A stretch of DNA of 64,000 nt from Cerrena zonata (lineage: Eukaryota; Basidiomycota; Agaricomycetes; Polyporales; Cerrenaceae). The notes below the pieces were generated by a model, which worked only from the letters and a program-made list of their open reading frames with translations, was not told the DNA's origin and ran no database searches. The stretch covers positions 372,001 through 436,000 of the forward strand of contig JASBNA010000038.1 of NCBI GenBank assembly GCA_038087015.1. The letters run 5' to 3'. A program made the position numbers and the translations under genes. This document shows positions 1 through 12,670 of the stretch, in pieces (the first letter of the stretch is position 1; each line of letters starts with the position of its first letter).

Positions 1-569
1 GGCCAGTTTTGTGCAACTTGGTGAATCGAAAGCGAAAAAGAGGCTCGTCTTCATTAATCACATTACTAGGAAGAGGGTCCACCCATGGTTCAAATTCTTC
101 GGGGGAAACCACTGTGATCCCATTCAGTATCCTATGTAGAGGAGAGATACGTCATATACTTACATACGGGCTCCATGGGGAAAATGATCAGTGCTATAAT
201 CATCTACCACTGACACTGGAATCCCTGAGTTCGTGAGGCGAAGATACACTTCACCCTTTCGACCGTTGGTATCTGGAAATTTACACAGACGGCCAGCAAT
301 TGGTGGGAAGATACTGAGAGTTTTCGCAAGAGCGACACAGAATCGTTCAACGTCAATAAAGGCGGGTAGTACCCATGCACCATGCATCTAAATAAAAATA
401 AAATCAGGATGTTCCTCTGTGTCTTTGGAACCATACGCACAGTGAAGCTGAGAACAAGCGTATCAGTAGGCGGATAAACGATAATATCTTGTTGTTCACA
501 TCGTGTGGGCCTGACTGGTTGTACAAGGAAGCGTTGCTCCACAGGGATATCATAGTCTACGAAAGACAT
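1..569 (-). CDS. BAHD/transferase-family acyltransferase, N-terminal part (runs off the left edge)
   Basis: Minus-strand 5' part of a gene that continues past position 1. Proposed exons are 441-569, 164-387 and 1-131. The start ATG is at 569 (MSFVDYDIPVEQ), and the exon 1/2 join removes a 53-nt GTGCGT...AG intron. Exon 2 encodes a stretch with FIDVERFCVALAKTLS followed by FPPIAGRL, the layout seen near the N-terminus of BAHD-like CoA-dependent acyltransferases, where a helix precedes a F-P-P-x-A-G-R strand. The catalytic HxxxD motif would lie further downstream, in or beyond the last visible exon. The second intron (132-163) is only 32 nt but is forced by an in-frame TAA. Family assignment rests on this motif and general look; the substrate cannot be inferred. 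Confidence 0.6.
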
Positions 570-3309
570 TGTGATACTGGGAGCGAGCAAGGGAACTCTG
601 TTTTTAAAAAGACTAAGGAAGCGATCTTTATATCTGTAGATGGGGAAAACTGGTTATACGCTTTGAGAAGTTTGACCAGTGAAACCAAAGGTTGAGCTTC
701 TTCGTCTTAAGCTATCGCCGAAACGCCAGAGTGAGCCTTACATAGCGAATGATAGATACACACATCATCGTAAGGTGTTTAGACTCAAGCTCCGAGTCAA
801 TCTTTATTTGCTAGGGTGTGAGGGATTATCATGCCAAGTAGAGGAAGTGGTAGTACAGTGGGTCTCGCGGGAGTGTTAGCTCCAAGAAATACGGGTACCG
901 AATAAGTTTCGGTGTTAGTAAGATGACCTTCGACAACAAGCTACCAGAAATCTCGACGATATAGCATAGCATCCTGATTGCCAATTTTTATCTGCAAAAG
1001 AGATGTCGACCAAGGAATAATGTGTCGTATGTGTAGTTACGACCAACACAACCCGGGGAAGTATTGTATCATTTGAATGAGAGGTGACGGGAATAGCCTG
1101 AAGCTTCTGATTTAATCTGACTGGCCGCAGTGATCATGAAGAGCCCGAAGCTTGTGGAGGTTTTGTTCGTGCGCCACACGGGGAACTTACTAGGCAGCTG
1201 CGAAGTCAAGTTGTTCCCATGTGACAGAGTGAACTGTATAGGTTCATTTTTCACTAGCAGAACATCCAAAGAGCAAAGGCAGACGAATTCGAAACGGTAC
1301 TAAAACAACAAATGGCGCTTCAATAACCTTACACTCAAGATTAACGTTTCAAGCCCGGCCCTAAATCACTTCTCGGTTAGCGCGTACCACTGCGGCCAAG
1401 CCTGAGACACTTTAGCTTACTATCTATTTTCTCTTTCTATTGGTACAGCATACACACCTATAGAGGACTCGATAATCGATACAGTATCATCCTTGAACCT
1501 GCCTACTCCCTCAAGTATAGACAGACAATCCGTCTTTGTCTGAGGTAGCCAAAAACCTAAACCTTGCCATCTGCTTGTTTTTGGTGTTTCTCATAGCCCG
1601 TCTTGACTTGTTTCGAATTCGTGTTGGTACCTGTACGCTATTCAGTCCAGCTTCCGTCAAGAAATCCCTAGCTGCTTTGAAGTATATTGATGATGCAGAT
1701 GTTTCGAACTTACCATCTTAGCCTATACCAGGTGACTTACAGGGCATTTTATATCCGCTGTATGTAAGCGAAGGCCTCGGTCCATCTCCTTCATTCCCTA
1801 TGTGACAGGATGATGAAAAGCAACCAGTGATCTGCAACACATCGCCCCCTTTGGGCATAGCCAATCCAACGATTCCTGGTTTCGTACTCAGAAGTTTCAG
1901 CTCACACTCAACCACCATCACTCGACCAATGGTTTCTCGATTTTCATGTTTCGAAAGTCCCCGAAGCTTCTATGTCAAAATCGGATTGACAATGCTTATC
2001 ATGATCATACTTGTAACGCACAAAGAACCTAGCCTCAAGAACATTAACATATCTAGGTAAACCGCGCTCGATTCAGAGCTGGATTATGTCCGGTAAGCTA
2101 TACATTGAACTCAAAACAACCGTGATGATGACCTTTCCACAGACTTACTATGCATTCAGGCTCAAGGTTCTGTTCCTAATGCTACCTTACGGCGCGACGG
2201 GATATACTCAGCGTCAGCTTGACCGGCCCTTTGCCTGTTTATCTGGACTCAATCATCTTTTCTTTTTCAAATTCTCAACTTCGTGTAACAGCTACCAACA
2301 CACGTAGCCGAACGCGATCTTACCTTCTTACGGTTTTCGTGTCTCGGTGGGCTACAAAGTCGCCATGTATAATTATATACGCTCCATCTTTCATCGCTGT
2401 TCCAACAATTTACCGTGAAACTTCCTATCTTGAATCTTCTTATTTTCGAACACAACATTCATCACATGATACCGCGCCCGATCTATCCGTGATGCAATGG
2501 GCTTTTCTTTCCAAAATTAGCGCAATACGATATACCTCGAGCCGGTGAACACCTCGTCTTAAGGTTGTTCTATTAAAGCGCTCTCAGATGATCGTGCTCA
2601 TGACAGTACTCAGTGGTGGGGCGGAGTACCGTTATTTCTCACCATTTCCTACGCAAGGTGTAAAAGCATACTTTGCAGCTTACCATGAAACCCGACTCAC
2701 CGCGGTATTTTATTGCTGACTGAACTTCGTGTTTTAGGAACGTCGAAAGCTCAACAGCTGATCAAAATCCTTGGGTAACCGGTTTCTGATACCATATACT
2801 GTACGCATCGTTTGGCTACCGACGGCAATGTCGACTCCGTGCTCGTAACAATGCTGACTCCAACTGGGAGGATAGGGTCGTATTGAATGCACTGAAGTAC
2901 GTCATTCCTGCCCCATCCCTCCCCTATCCCAGCGTCATCACGTATTGTGGGTCAAGCCATTGCTCTGTAGACATGCAGAAACTTTACCCCTTTCCCCGTC
3001 TCAATTGTATCTCTGTCGAGCGGATAGCGCGAGCCGGCGAAAGCATCAGTACTGATCGTCCAATAGGTCATACGGTGAATCACTTGGACGTTGCGCAACG
3101 TTGTCCCTCTTGCTTCGTAGATTCTAAAGGATTATTGGTAAGCCGTATTAACAGAATAACGAAAAATGTGAGATCTTCTCCTTCCTCACAATCTCCCTGG
3201 CTGTCGTGTGGTCTCGCCAGACTTGTAAGGATAAAAGGGACCCGCTTGGTTTTGGGACAATGGCACAGACGTTGTTCCACAGTACGTCTTGTTACACAGC
3301 ACGTCGAAA
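570..3309. other. 2.7 kb with no supportable gene
   Basis: Only short open frames (under about 110 codons before 2883) that overlap on both strands and show no recognisable domain or splice-joined continuation. Around 2160-2220 one frame gives a short piece reading GSVPNATLRRDGIYSAS that looks like a decayed protein fragment, but it cannot be extended. The last 250 bases before 3310 should contain the promoter of the xylosidase gene. No tRNA, inverted repeat or long terminal repeat was recognised by eye. Confidence 0.5.
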
Positions 3310-5879
3310 ATGGCGTTAAAACAGCTGGCGGTGTTAGCCGCTCTTATCGCTTCTGTTGCTTCCTATGGCTTTCCCGACTGCAGCGTTGCTCCATTGAAAG
3401 GAAACGCTGTCTGCGATACTTCCAAGGATCCAATCACTCGTGCTACTGCCCTCATCAACCTCTTCACTATCCCTGAGCTGATCAATAATACCGACAACGC
3501 CTCGGGAGGTGTAGCTCGTCTTGGACTTCCAGCATATCAATGGTGGTCAGAAGCCTTGGTACGTATTCTTCGACGTCATCTTCTTTTCTTAGAACTTATC
3601 ATTCATTCATTTGCACTTTGCAGCATGGAGTCGCGCATAGCCCTGGAGTGACCTTCAATCCTTCTGGCGCGTTCAACGCCGCCACTTCCTTCCCCCAACC
3701 TAATGTTTTGGGAGCCGCCTTCGACGATGAACTCATCAAACAAGTCGCCGACGTTATCAGTACCGAAGCTCGCGCTTTCAATAACGTTGGCCAAGCCGGA
3801 CTCGACTTCTGGACTCCTAACATCAACCCATATAAAGACCCACGATGGGGTCGAGGTCAAGAAACGCCCGGGGAAGATCCCTTCCATCTCTCGCATTATG
3901 TCTACAACCTCATTCAAGGCTTACAAGGCGGTCTTGACCCAAAACCATACTTCAAAGTTGCTGCCGATTGTAAGCACTTTGCTGCCTACGATATGGAGAA
4001 TTGGGAGGGAAACGTTCGGTATGGGTTCAATGCTATAGTTTCGCAGCAAGACCTTAGCGAATACTACCTTCCGCCTTTCCAAACTTGTGTGAGGGATGCC
4101 AAGGTCGCTAGTGTGATGTGTTCATACAATGCGGTCAATGGTTTGCCGTCTTGTGCTTCCCCGTTCTTGTTGCAAACGGTGTTGAGGGACCATTGGGGCT
4201 TTACGGATGATCGTTGGGTGACTAGTGATTGTGATGCTGTTGGAAATGTGAGTCTATTATTATGATCAACGTGATTGAATTACTAAATATCTTTTCTCCA
4301 GGTCTTTAGTCCTCATGATTTCACTGCGACACCAGCAGAGGCAGCTGCTGTCTCTCTCAAGGCGGGTACTGATATTGGCATGTCGGTCCTCTTTATTTTG
4401 ATTTGCTTCATCCTTATCCTTACTTTTCAGACTGCGGTACCACGTACGGCGATAACCTTATGGAGGCGTTCAACAAGTCCATGATTACCGAAGCACATCT
4501 TCGCAAGGCGCTCACTCGTCAATACGCTTCCCTTGTCAGGTACGCTCTTCACGAACCAACTCAAATTTACTTCGTATTCATTTGCTCTATTCTAGGCTTG
4601 GATACTTCGACGATGCTTCGAAGCAACCATTCCGTCAACTCGGTTGGAGTGACGTTAACACCAAAGCCGCCCAGGACCTCGCACATAAAGCTGCCGTCGA
4701 GGGTATCGTCCTACTCAAGAATGATGGAACTCTGCCATTAAAACGCAACGTCAAGAAAATCGCGATAGTTGGTGCTTATGCCAACGCAACTAATGATTTG
4801 CAAGGAAACTACTTCGGCGCGGCCCCATTCCTCATCAGTCCGCTCCAAGCTGCACAATCCGCCGGGTTCGAAGTCAGCTATGCGTTTGGCACCAACTACT
4901 CGACGACTGATACGAGTGGATTCGCGGGTGCGGTTGATGTTGCGAAGTCTGCTGATGTTATTATCTTTGCTGGTGGGATTGGTGAGACGATTGAGAGGGA
5001 GGAGATTGATAGGACGTCTATTACTTGGCCTGGGAACCAATTGGATCTCATTAGCGAGTTGCAGCAGGTTGGCAAGCCTCTTGTGGTTGTTCAGTTTGGT
5101 GGTGGACAGGTCGACCAGACTTCGTTGAAAGCGAGTAAATCGGTGAGTATTTCATTTATGATGTCGACCTGCGTTTTAATACTCAAGGTGCTATAAAGGT
5201 TAACGCCATTCTCTGGGCCGGGTATCCCGGGCAGAGTGGAGGAGCTGCACTTTTCGATCTTTTGACAGGAAAGGCGGCACCTGCGGGACGTCTTGGTACA
5301 ACTCAATATCCCGCAGATTATGTTAATCAGGTACCAATGACGGACATGACACTCCGACCCAGTGCGACCAACCCTGGTCGTACATACAAGTGGTACACTG
5401 GAACACCTGTCTTTGACTTCGGTTTTGGACTTCACTACACCACCTTCTCCCACAGCTTATCTGGCCGTCCCAGTAGGATTTTCAGTATCCAGTCCCTCGT
5501 AACGAAGGCCAGGTCTGCTGCTCATGCCGACCTTGGTACTCTTGATACGTTCTCCGTGAACGTCAGGAATACTGGCAAAGTCACGTCAGACTACGTCGCT
5601 CTTCTTTTCGTCAGCAGCAAGAATGGTCCAGCACCTCACCCCAACAAAGAACTCGTTTCCTACACCCGTCTTCACGACATCGCGCCTGGACGTAGTGCTA
5701 CTGCGAGTTTGGAAGTTACCCTTGGTGCGATTTCGAGAGCAGATGAGAATGGTGACAAGTGGTTGTTCCCTGGAACGTATACACTTACTGTCGATACGCC
5801 CGCTGTGTTGAAGACGACGTTCACTTTGATCGGGAGCGCTGTGAAGATTGCTGATTGGCCCCGGGACACTTCAGCTTAA
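3310..5879 (+). CDS. Secreted GH3 beta-xylosidase
   Basis: Six exons (3310-3558, 3624-4247, 4302-4377, 4431-4539, 4596-5142, 5199-5879) give 761 residues, the usual size for fungal GH3 exo-1,4-beta-xylosidases. Residues 1-18 (MALKQLAVLAALIASVAS) form a signal peptide, so the enzyme is probably secreted. It should release xylose from the non-reducing ends of xylooligosaccharides during hemicellulose breakdown. Visible family marks are ARLGLPAYQWWSEALHG, DPRWGRGQETPGEDP, KHFAAYD and the nucleophile motif VTSDCDAV, with the nucleophile Asp near residue 285. The C-terminus carries the fibronectin type III-like domain common in this family. Intron 3 uses a GC donor (GCATGT at 4378), required to read DIDCGTTYGDNL. 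Xylosidase rather than beta-glucosidase is favoured by overall sequence and is likely rather than proven. Confidence 0.93.
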
Positions 5880-6379
5880 CGATTATGTTTGTAGTGTTAA
5901 CTGATCATCTGTAGTTTTAAAATGCACAATTTCAGGGAGACATGTAGTCCTGTGAACAAATTACCTTTACAAGCTTTGGATTCTAGCAGGGAAGTACGGA
6001 TGTTTTATTACTTGATGCCTTGCTCAGTGACGTCAGAGCTCTACCAACGATCTGCGGCGAATAAAGATTAAATGGTGTTTGTGAAAGATCTTCCGTGTAG
6101 CCGCGCACTGGTCGAAAAAGATACTCCGAAAGGATGATTAGACCTCCCACGAGATGGTCGAGGCTGTGTCCTGTACTATCGTCATTGCACTATCAATGTT
6201 CTCGTCCAGTGGAGCGATTTCGACCGTACCGAGAGTCTGACATTCAGAACATGACCTGTTTCCCGCTGGCTAGAGCAGAAACTAGCGCAAGAAGAGTATC
6301 TGTTCCGTGATGAAGTGGAGCAGGAACACTACACTTACCTAACGTGGATAGCTGTGCCGGTGCAAACGGCTGCAGTCAA
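5880..6379. other. Intergenic, about 500 bp
   Basis: 3' flank of the xylosidase gene and 5' flank of the next plus-strand gene. No open frame with support, and no clear TATA box was identified. Confidence 0.5.
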
Positions 6380-9300
6380 ATGAACGCATCCTCCTTCCCT
6401 CCATCCCGCAAAGTTGCTCTCCCCATTCTTCACCCTCGCCCTATTCAATCTCGCATGGTTCACAGACCAGCCGACTCCCGGCTGCTCGTAAACCTCCTCA
6501 GCCATGAAAAGGATTACCTTAAGCAGCTCACCAATCTCCTTGACCATTCTCAGACCTCTCTAGCTTCCTTTTCAGCTTTCGCAGCCGCCTCGGCACCACC
6601 TGCATCTCAGATCATCATTTCTGTAGCAGGAGCATTCGCTGGAGCAGACGAGGCGTTGCGGAAATACGCGTTTGCTGTCGAACAGTGGCAGTTCCAGTTG
6701 AAGCAACTTAAAGAGACCGAGGATGAAGTCGCAAACATCATGCGAGACCGAGAGATTCTGTGCGTTATCTATTTCCAATTACCTCAAACCTCAGCTATTG
6801 AAACCATTCATAAAGTGTTACTCGTCTCATCAAGGCTTCGAAGAGTCAAAAGTCTACTCGCGAGAGCATCCTTGCTGCTTCTTCCTCTTCGTCAACTCTC
6901 AGCGTGAAGCATGAAGTTCAGATTGGTTCGAAGCTCTCCGCTGCGCAAACAGAACTTCAAGCATGCGAATCACACCTGGCTATCAAGGAACGACAACTTG
7001 ATGAGAACAGAGTTTCCACTATTCGAACTGGATTACACCTCCGTTGTAAAGCAATGGTGGAATGTGGATGGGCGTGGGGCGAGATGGGTAAGGAAGGCTT
7101 GAGGGCTTTGGACATGTTCGAGTTCAATACACACCAGAGCAATGGACAGGGTACGTATCCAATATTCTTCGGATTACACGACATGCGTTCTAATCCTTAA
7201 TTTCTTGACAGTTTACTCTAATCCAAATTTCAATTACTCCAAGCCTCTCCCAAGCACGACGCCTGATTACGGCTCTTCTGATCATTCCTCCCTTGCACCA
7301 TCGCAATCTGCATCAAACATAGCTTCCTTCGACATGTCCATTCCCCGCTCGAATTACTCGAATCACCAGCCTACGATGAACGGCGGACCCTACACATTAC
7401 AAATCCCGCCAGCTCATTCAATATCCGACTTTGCTCTCCCGAATGGTCACGCCCAACAAACTACAGTTGAGGAAAGTCCCGGGAGTAGTGCAGAAGAGGA
7501 AGAGGATATTGACCACCTCGAAGTTCACGAGAATCCCAAATTCGCACCAAAGAACTCGAGCAAACCTCAGAAACAACAACACTCTCGCTCTGCTACAGAT
7601 TCCCGGGATCCTCGACAATCAACTATCTCAACATCCCGTTCAGAGCCGTTTGCTTACAAGTCGAAATATGAGCCAGAACCTCCGAAAGGCACTCAACGAC
7701 AACGACGTGGGTCTCACGGTGTCTTTGGTAGTATCGCAGCTTTATTCCATGGGAAGAATCACAACTCTGGCGACGCTGATGCGGATTCTGGGAGATGGCG
7801 TACTCGAACTAACAAGAATATCTCGAAAGCTAAACGTGATGACGATAGCTCGGACGAGGAACCAAAATACAACTTCGAATATGAACCAGTGGCTGGTCCA
7901 TCTACATCTCCTCCCGTAATTCCAGACTTGTCTGCTACTGCTAGGCTGAGGAAACGTTCACTCAAACGTGGATCCGTCCAAGCTTCGTCGTCCGCACCGC
8001 GTCTATCCGACGTCCCAGAAGATAGAGGTTGGATGAGTGATGGGGCAGCGACACCAAGCCAGTCACCTCGAAAGAAGAAGGGCAGACCTCATCCCATCTC
8101 CATCTCTACCGACGATGTACCGCCTTCGAAGGCGTCTCCTAAAACTCCTAGATCAAAGACACCGAACGGTGTTCTTTCTGCTGGGTTACCAACAGAAGTT
8201 ACTTTGTCACGGAGTTCTTCGTTGTCGAAGCAGAGCATCATGTCTGCACCTGCCACAGCTCCTAGTCAGCACACGACTATCCATCCCGCCACTCCCTCGA
8301 AACGTGCTAGTCTTCCCGCTAAGGCAAATGCGAACTCTACTCGTCGGAGAACCACTTCTCTTAATGTCGATAGTCTGAAGTCACAGAACACCGGCAATGT
8401 TCTGTCAGGACTTGGTTATCCTACGTTGCTCACCCATAACGCAAACGGAAAAGGCAAATCCTCGCCTCGACCCATGGCAAACGGCGATGCTGGTCTATCG
8501 TTGATGAGCATCGTAGAGGATGTCAGGAAGAATCGGGACAACTGGGAGAAGAAACAGGACCCTAATCGGTTATTATTCATGGCGAGGGCTCCGCCACCTG
8601 TTACGGATGTTCATTCTTTACTGGATTTCTCTGAAGACGTCGAAGGGAAACGGTCAACACATGCTCTGAAACCAGAACGTTCCTTGGAACCTATCGAAGT
8701 ATTGGACCAAGTCAGTCCTCAGCCTAGCCCCCCACCGGATAAACGAATTTTACCTCTCCGTTCTGCCTTGCGTAACCCAAGTCGGTCACCTTCTCCTACT
8801 AAATCTCCACCTCCTTCACATCCAGTCGCTGGACCATCTAAACTTCGACCTCCGTTAGTTGATACCCGTCGCCTGAGCAAGGACTCGGATGTCTCGTCAA
8901 TCGCATCCTTTGTCACTGTACAAGAGGACTTTGACGATGACGCAGACGAGAGTAACCCTCCTTCATCAGCCGGGACGCCTCAACCCCTCTCTTCACAATT
9001 ACCTCAGCTTAGCAGTCTAGACAACGACCTTACACCTAGAAAAGAAATCCAACAGCCCACCTTTGCGCCACCAGCCCCTCCACCTCCGCCCCATGATGAA
9101 CCTCCGAGTGCCCCTCCAAAACATGACGACCACACGGTTCCAGCCATGACCAGTGATATATCAAACTCAAACTCTACCAACTCGAGCACGGAGGGCCAAC
9201 CCACCCGCCGGAAGAGCGTCCGAATGGCGCTCCCGCCTACATTCTCTGCGACGCCACCAGCCATCGATGAGGATAGCGAAGATGAGAAGCGGAGGCATGA

Positions 9301-9490
9301 ACCTTGGGCTGGCCGGTCTACACCCACCCACACTAAACCAGTGCAAGAACCATACGGAGCGGACACTGGGACTTGGGCTTCGAGGATAGCGCGTGATAAG
9401 GACATGTGGGAGAACTCGAGTGATGAAGATGAGGGCGGGGAGTATGGACGAGCTAAGAAGCTTTTGTCTGTCTTCGCGAGGAAATCTTGA
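6380..9490 (+). CDS. BAR/IMD-like N-terminal helical domain with long disordered Ser/Pro-rich tail
   Basis: Three exons (6380-6759, 6816-7150, 7212-9490) give about 997 residues. The first 230 residues are helical, with heptad-like stretches (HEKDYLKQLTNLLDHSQ, EQWQFQLKQLKETEDEV, SAAQTELQACESHLAIKERQL). They resemble the three-helix bundle of fungal BAR/IMD-type membrane-curving proteins such as Ivy1, although this is a judgement from pattern only. The rest is low complexity: acidic and serine patches, repeated SPSP/TPxR motifs typical of phosphorylation targets, and a polyproline run APPAPPPPPHDEPPSAPP near residue 850 that could bind SH3 or EVH1 domains. The C-terminus ends in an acidic DEDEGGEYG stretch. 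It probably acts in the cytoplasm as a membrane-associated scaffold. The start could also be upstream, but 6380 is the first ATG of the frame close to the domain. Confidence 0.72.
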
Positions 9491-9948
9491 CGGGTCCTCG
9501 TTTGAGTCCTTGGGTCGCTGCACTCCTTCCTAGTATTGTTTTTTCTCTAGGTTTCAGTCTCTCACCTTCGTTATTTACCTTTTGGTATATCAGTACTTAT
9601 TGGGACTTTATTTGACATACCTTACTGTTTTTTTCGCTTCTAATCATAGCATACCTTCGCATGTACACTACACTCGTTTCATTTCGGATTTCATTCTATA
9701 CAACATACCTACTTCTCAGCCTCGACTCAGCCAGAAATACAGCGATTGCAAATGATCTCCGGTGTCTTGCTCTCGAAGTTTCACTGGTTCGGATAAGCGC
9801 CTGCTCGCAATGACTTCCGGCGCTTCTTTCCTCTCGTGGTTCAGCCACTCTCCAAGGTCGCAAAACAGAACGGCCAAGTCTCCTTTTTTTCTCCTTCTAA
9901 CCACCATCTTCACCCTACCCGTCTTACAAACAAACAACCCTACTCGAA
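9491..9948. other. Intergenic: 3' flank of BAR-like gene and SUMO promoter
   Basis: T-rich 3' flank followed by a CT-rich stretch directly before the SUMO start (CATCTTCACCCTACCCGTC), as is common upstream of highly expressed fungal genes. No gene is seen on either strand. Confidence 0.5.
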
Positions 9949-10630
9949 ATGTCTGATAACGAACACGCACCACCACAAGATAACCTTGAGCCCAAGGCCG
10001 AGGATGCCAATGCTCCCATCAACATCAAGGTCGGTTTCCCTTTCCCCCTTTCCCTAGACTATGGAAGTTTTCTCATAGATGAACCTGGGATTATCTCGTT
10101 TTTATGGTGCGCCCGATGACACTTAATCTGCCTTGTCGCAATATTATAGGTTGTAACACAAACCGGAGAGGAAGTGTTCTTCAAGATCAAGAGGGGCACG
10201 AAGCTTAGCAAGCTCCAGAGCGCGTATGCCTCCAAGGTAGGCAAGGATGTTGGCAGCATTCGGTGGGTCTCGTTGTCCTTCTCTCTCGATACTAATTCAA
10301 TACTCGTCTGCCTTGCGAAGACGGTTTGGGTATCGCGAGTTTGTGAGATGGTGTTACTAATCAGGTGATCTTTTCTTCCCTAGGTTCCTGTACGACGGTG
10401 ACCGAGTGAACGAGAACGATACGCCTGCATCGCTAGACATGGAGGATAACGGTATGTACTTCCGAAATCTAAAGAACTTACGCGTTATACCCGGTTACTG
10501 ACACATATCCGATTTCACAGATGCTATCGATGTCATGGTAGAACGTACGTACAACTTACGCTACCCTCAACCTGATTTTCAAAGGCCATTACTGATGCGT
10601 ATCTTCACAGAGGTCGGAGGCTCAGCGTGA
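9949..10630 (+). CDS. SMT3: SUMO (ubiquitin-like modifier Smt3)
   Basis: Five exons (9949-10029, 10150-10262, 10384-10451, 10521-10544, 10611-10630) encode 101 residues. The protein has a short flexible N-terminus (MSDNEHAPPQDNLEPKAEDA) and then the SUMO beta-grasp fold: INIKVVTQTGEEVFFKIKRG, KLSKLQSAYASKVG, FLYDGDRVNENDTPASLDME and DAIDVMVEQVGG. The mature C-terminal Gly-Gly is followed by a two-residue Ser-Ala tail to be removed by a Ulp-type SUMO protease. Once activated it is conjugated to lysines of nuclear and septin-type targets through E1, Ubc9 and E3 enzymes. The last two exons are only 24 and 20 nt, yet all phases agree and the ends are unambiguous. Length and order match yeast and human SUMO. 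Confidence 0.97.
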
Positions 10631-11806
10631 TCGCTGGAACGGGATCCCATCATCTTTCAGTTTCATCCACGTCTTGTCCTCCATCACGCGAGTTTTTTTA
10701 TATCATAATCTTTCTCCGTTTTTCTTGTTACTCATCATTATCAGTGTATTGTTTGCTGTCCTCGTTCTCTTTTCACTTCCATCTCGGTTACGTTTCCCAT
10801 GCCCCCGCTCCCCCGAGGCTCCCTCCTTCCTCCTTCCTCCCCCTTCTTCTAGCCCCGTACTATAACATCTGAATCATCAGTGTAGCAAAGTGAAATCCAA
10901 TCAAACATTTGACATATGCGATACTATCCTTGGTTCTCGATTAGCGCGGTCTGTTCCTATCCAACTCCAAGTCGGGGCAGTCGGAAGAAATCGCGATTTC
11001 CTATTCGTTGCAATAAATGAAAACATTAAGACCAACAAGATCCCGCCTCCTTAGGTTTTGGCCAGATGGTTATCTCCATAATGCAAATGTTATATCCTCA
11101 TTATCTCCTCCCGTCTTGTCTTTCTCAGCGTTGCCTCAACACCTTATGGTAGTTGTCCGTCATCAAGCACCCACACTTTTCAAATAGTATTCTTGCCTTA
11201 GGATACCTCGACGAGCTGGGGCAATTCTACCGACTTATGTACTCAAGACAAGCTTATGAATTGACAGAACCATCTAGATCCCCTTCACGTAATAATATGA
11301 CTGAGGATATTCAAATCGTGGTGAGCTGATTGGTTTGACACTCGGAATCAAACCTAACAGACTTCCTTCGTTCCTTAGATACCACCCGAGATTCTGGATG
11401 TGGAGATATTGACTAAGGGACGGCCGCTAGGAATGGAAGGATTCGAGCTTCTCATATTGCACTCAATAACGGAGAGTACAAGTTAGAGTACAATATGATC
11501 GAGTTTAGCTTAACATCCTACTTTTCAAGTTGTCCCAGAGGTTCTCTTTGGGAGAAAACAGTAGGGCGATGCAAGAAGAACCTTCGCACATGCAGGTCAC
11601 ATTCATAGGGACACAAAATGATCATCAAATATCCCGTACTAGCCTTAAGGTTTTCAGGGTGAGCGCTACTAGGGTAAAGTACATGATAGGGTATTGTCCA
11701 TTGAAGTCTGCAAAGCAAAAGAAAGGTCGTAAAGGTTCTTTTCAAAGTAAAATAAACTGGTCCTTAGAAGAAACCCGGAAGGAAAATGAGACACTACAGT
11801 ATCCCA
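10631..11806. other. 1.2 kb intergenic between convergent genes
   Basis: Holds the 3' flanks of SUMO and of the minus-strand GPI protein gene. The open frames are short and lack similarity to anything I recognise. CT-rich and AT-rich patches only. Confidence 0.5.
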
Positions 11807-12670
11807 TCACAAACCGAGAAGAAGAGCACCAGCGAGACCGGTCAAGACAATAGTCGAGAGACCGGCCACTGCCACACTAGCACCATTGTTATTCGCCCCT
11901 TGTGCGTTGTTTCCATCGGTGACAGCGGTACTTGATGCGGTAGACTCGGCAGAGGACGAGATGGCAGTGATAACAGCACGGCTGCTAGTAGCTCTGACGC
12001 TGCCCGACGAGGAGATAGCGCCTCCACCAGCAGTGGAAGTGAAGAACACGGAGGCACTCGCGGAAGCACTTCCTGATGGAAGGGAGATACTAGACCCTGA
12101 GGCTGTTGCGCTGGCTGCACCACTGATGGTGAGTGAGGTGAGAGAAACGCCCGAGCTCTTGCAAGCATCCTCGTATTCTGAAAGGGAAAAATGTTGAGAT
12201 GTAGACTCTTAAAGAATGACAGTAAATAATAACGTACGTTCTAGCGCATCTTGAGATTGTGTGATAAGGCTAGGCGAGTCCCCGGCCACATCAATCAAAC
12301 ATTGCAGACATTGCTGGAAGCCCAAATTGACCTGCGCGGTGCAGAGACACGACACCGTTGTGCAGGAAGTACCCTATAATAAGTCAATAAAGTGAGAACA
12401 TTATTAAACATATGATATAATCAGGTACTTACCCCAAGCACTTCGGAAGTGGTTGCACATTGGACTGTACACTCAGAAGGGATGTCACTGGGGTCAAAAC
12501 CGCCAGTCTGCCTGATACGCAAGAGCGAAACCAAGGGCGAACGGCCTAAGATGGCGTTGGCCGAAACTGTACACGCAATAGTCAGAACTCTATTTCTCTT
12601 TACGTGATGAGGCGTGAAACATACCTTGTGAAGCCAACAATGCAGCAGACAGGATCGTGAATGCGAACAT
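11807..12670 (-). CDS. GPI-anchored cell-surface protein with CFEM-like eight-cysteine domain (copy 1)
   Basis: Four exons (12625-12670, 12433-12566, 12238-12373, 11807-12177) give 228 residues. The first 46-nt exon holds most of the signal peptide (MFAFTILSAALLASQ). The middle carries eight cysteines spaced C-x3-C-x11-C-x4-C-x-C-x10-C-x2-C-x25-C. This resembles the fungal CFEM pattern for the first six positions but has an atypical end. A Ser/Thr/Ala-rich stalk follows, and the protein ends in a small-residue site and hydrophobic tail (AGLSTIVLTGLAGALLLGL) typical of GPI attachment. It should sit at the plasma membrane or in the wall. CFEM proteins of other fungi bind haem or act in host contact, but no such role can be claimed here. 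A TATA-like TATATAA lies about 115 bp upstream. The next gene is a tandem paralogue. Confidence 0.85.

Noticed and set aside
2883..3476. Long plus-strand frame (197 codons) running into the xylosidase gene
   Set aside because: It overlaps exon 1 of the GH3 gene in another frame, and its sequence is a shadow of the signal peptide region.
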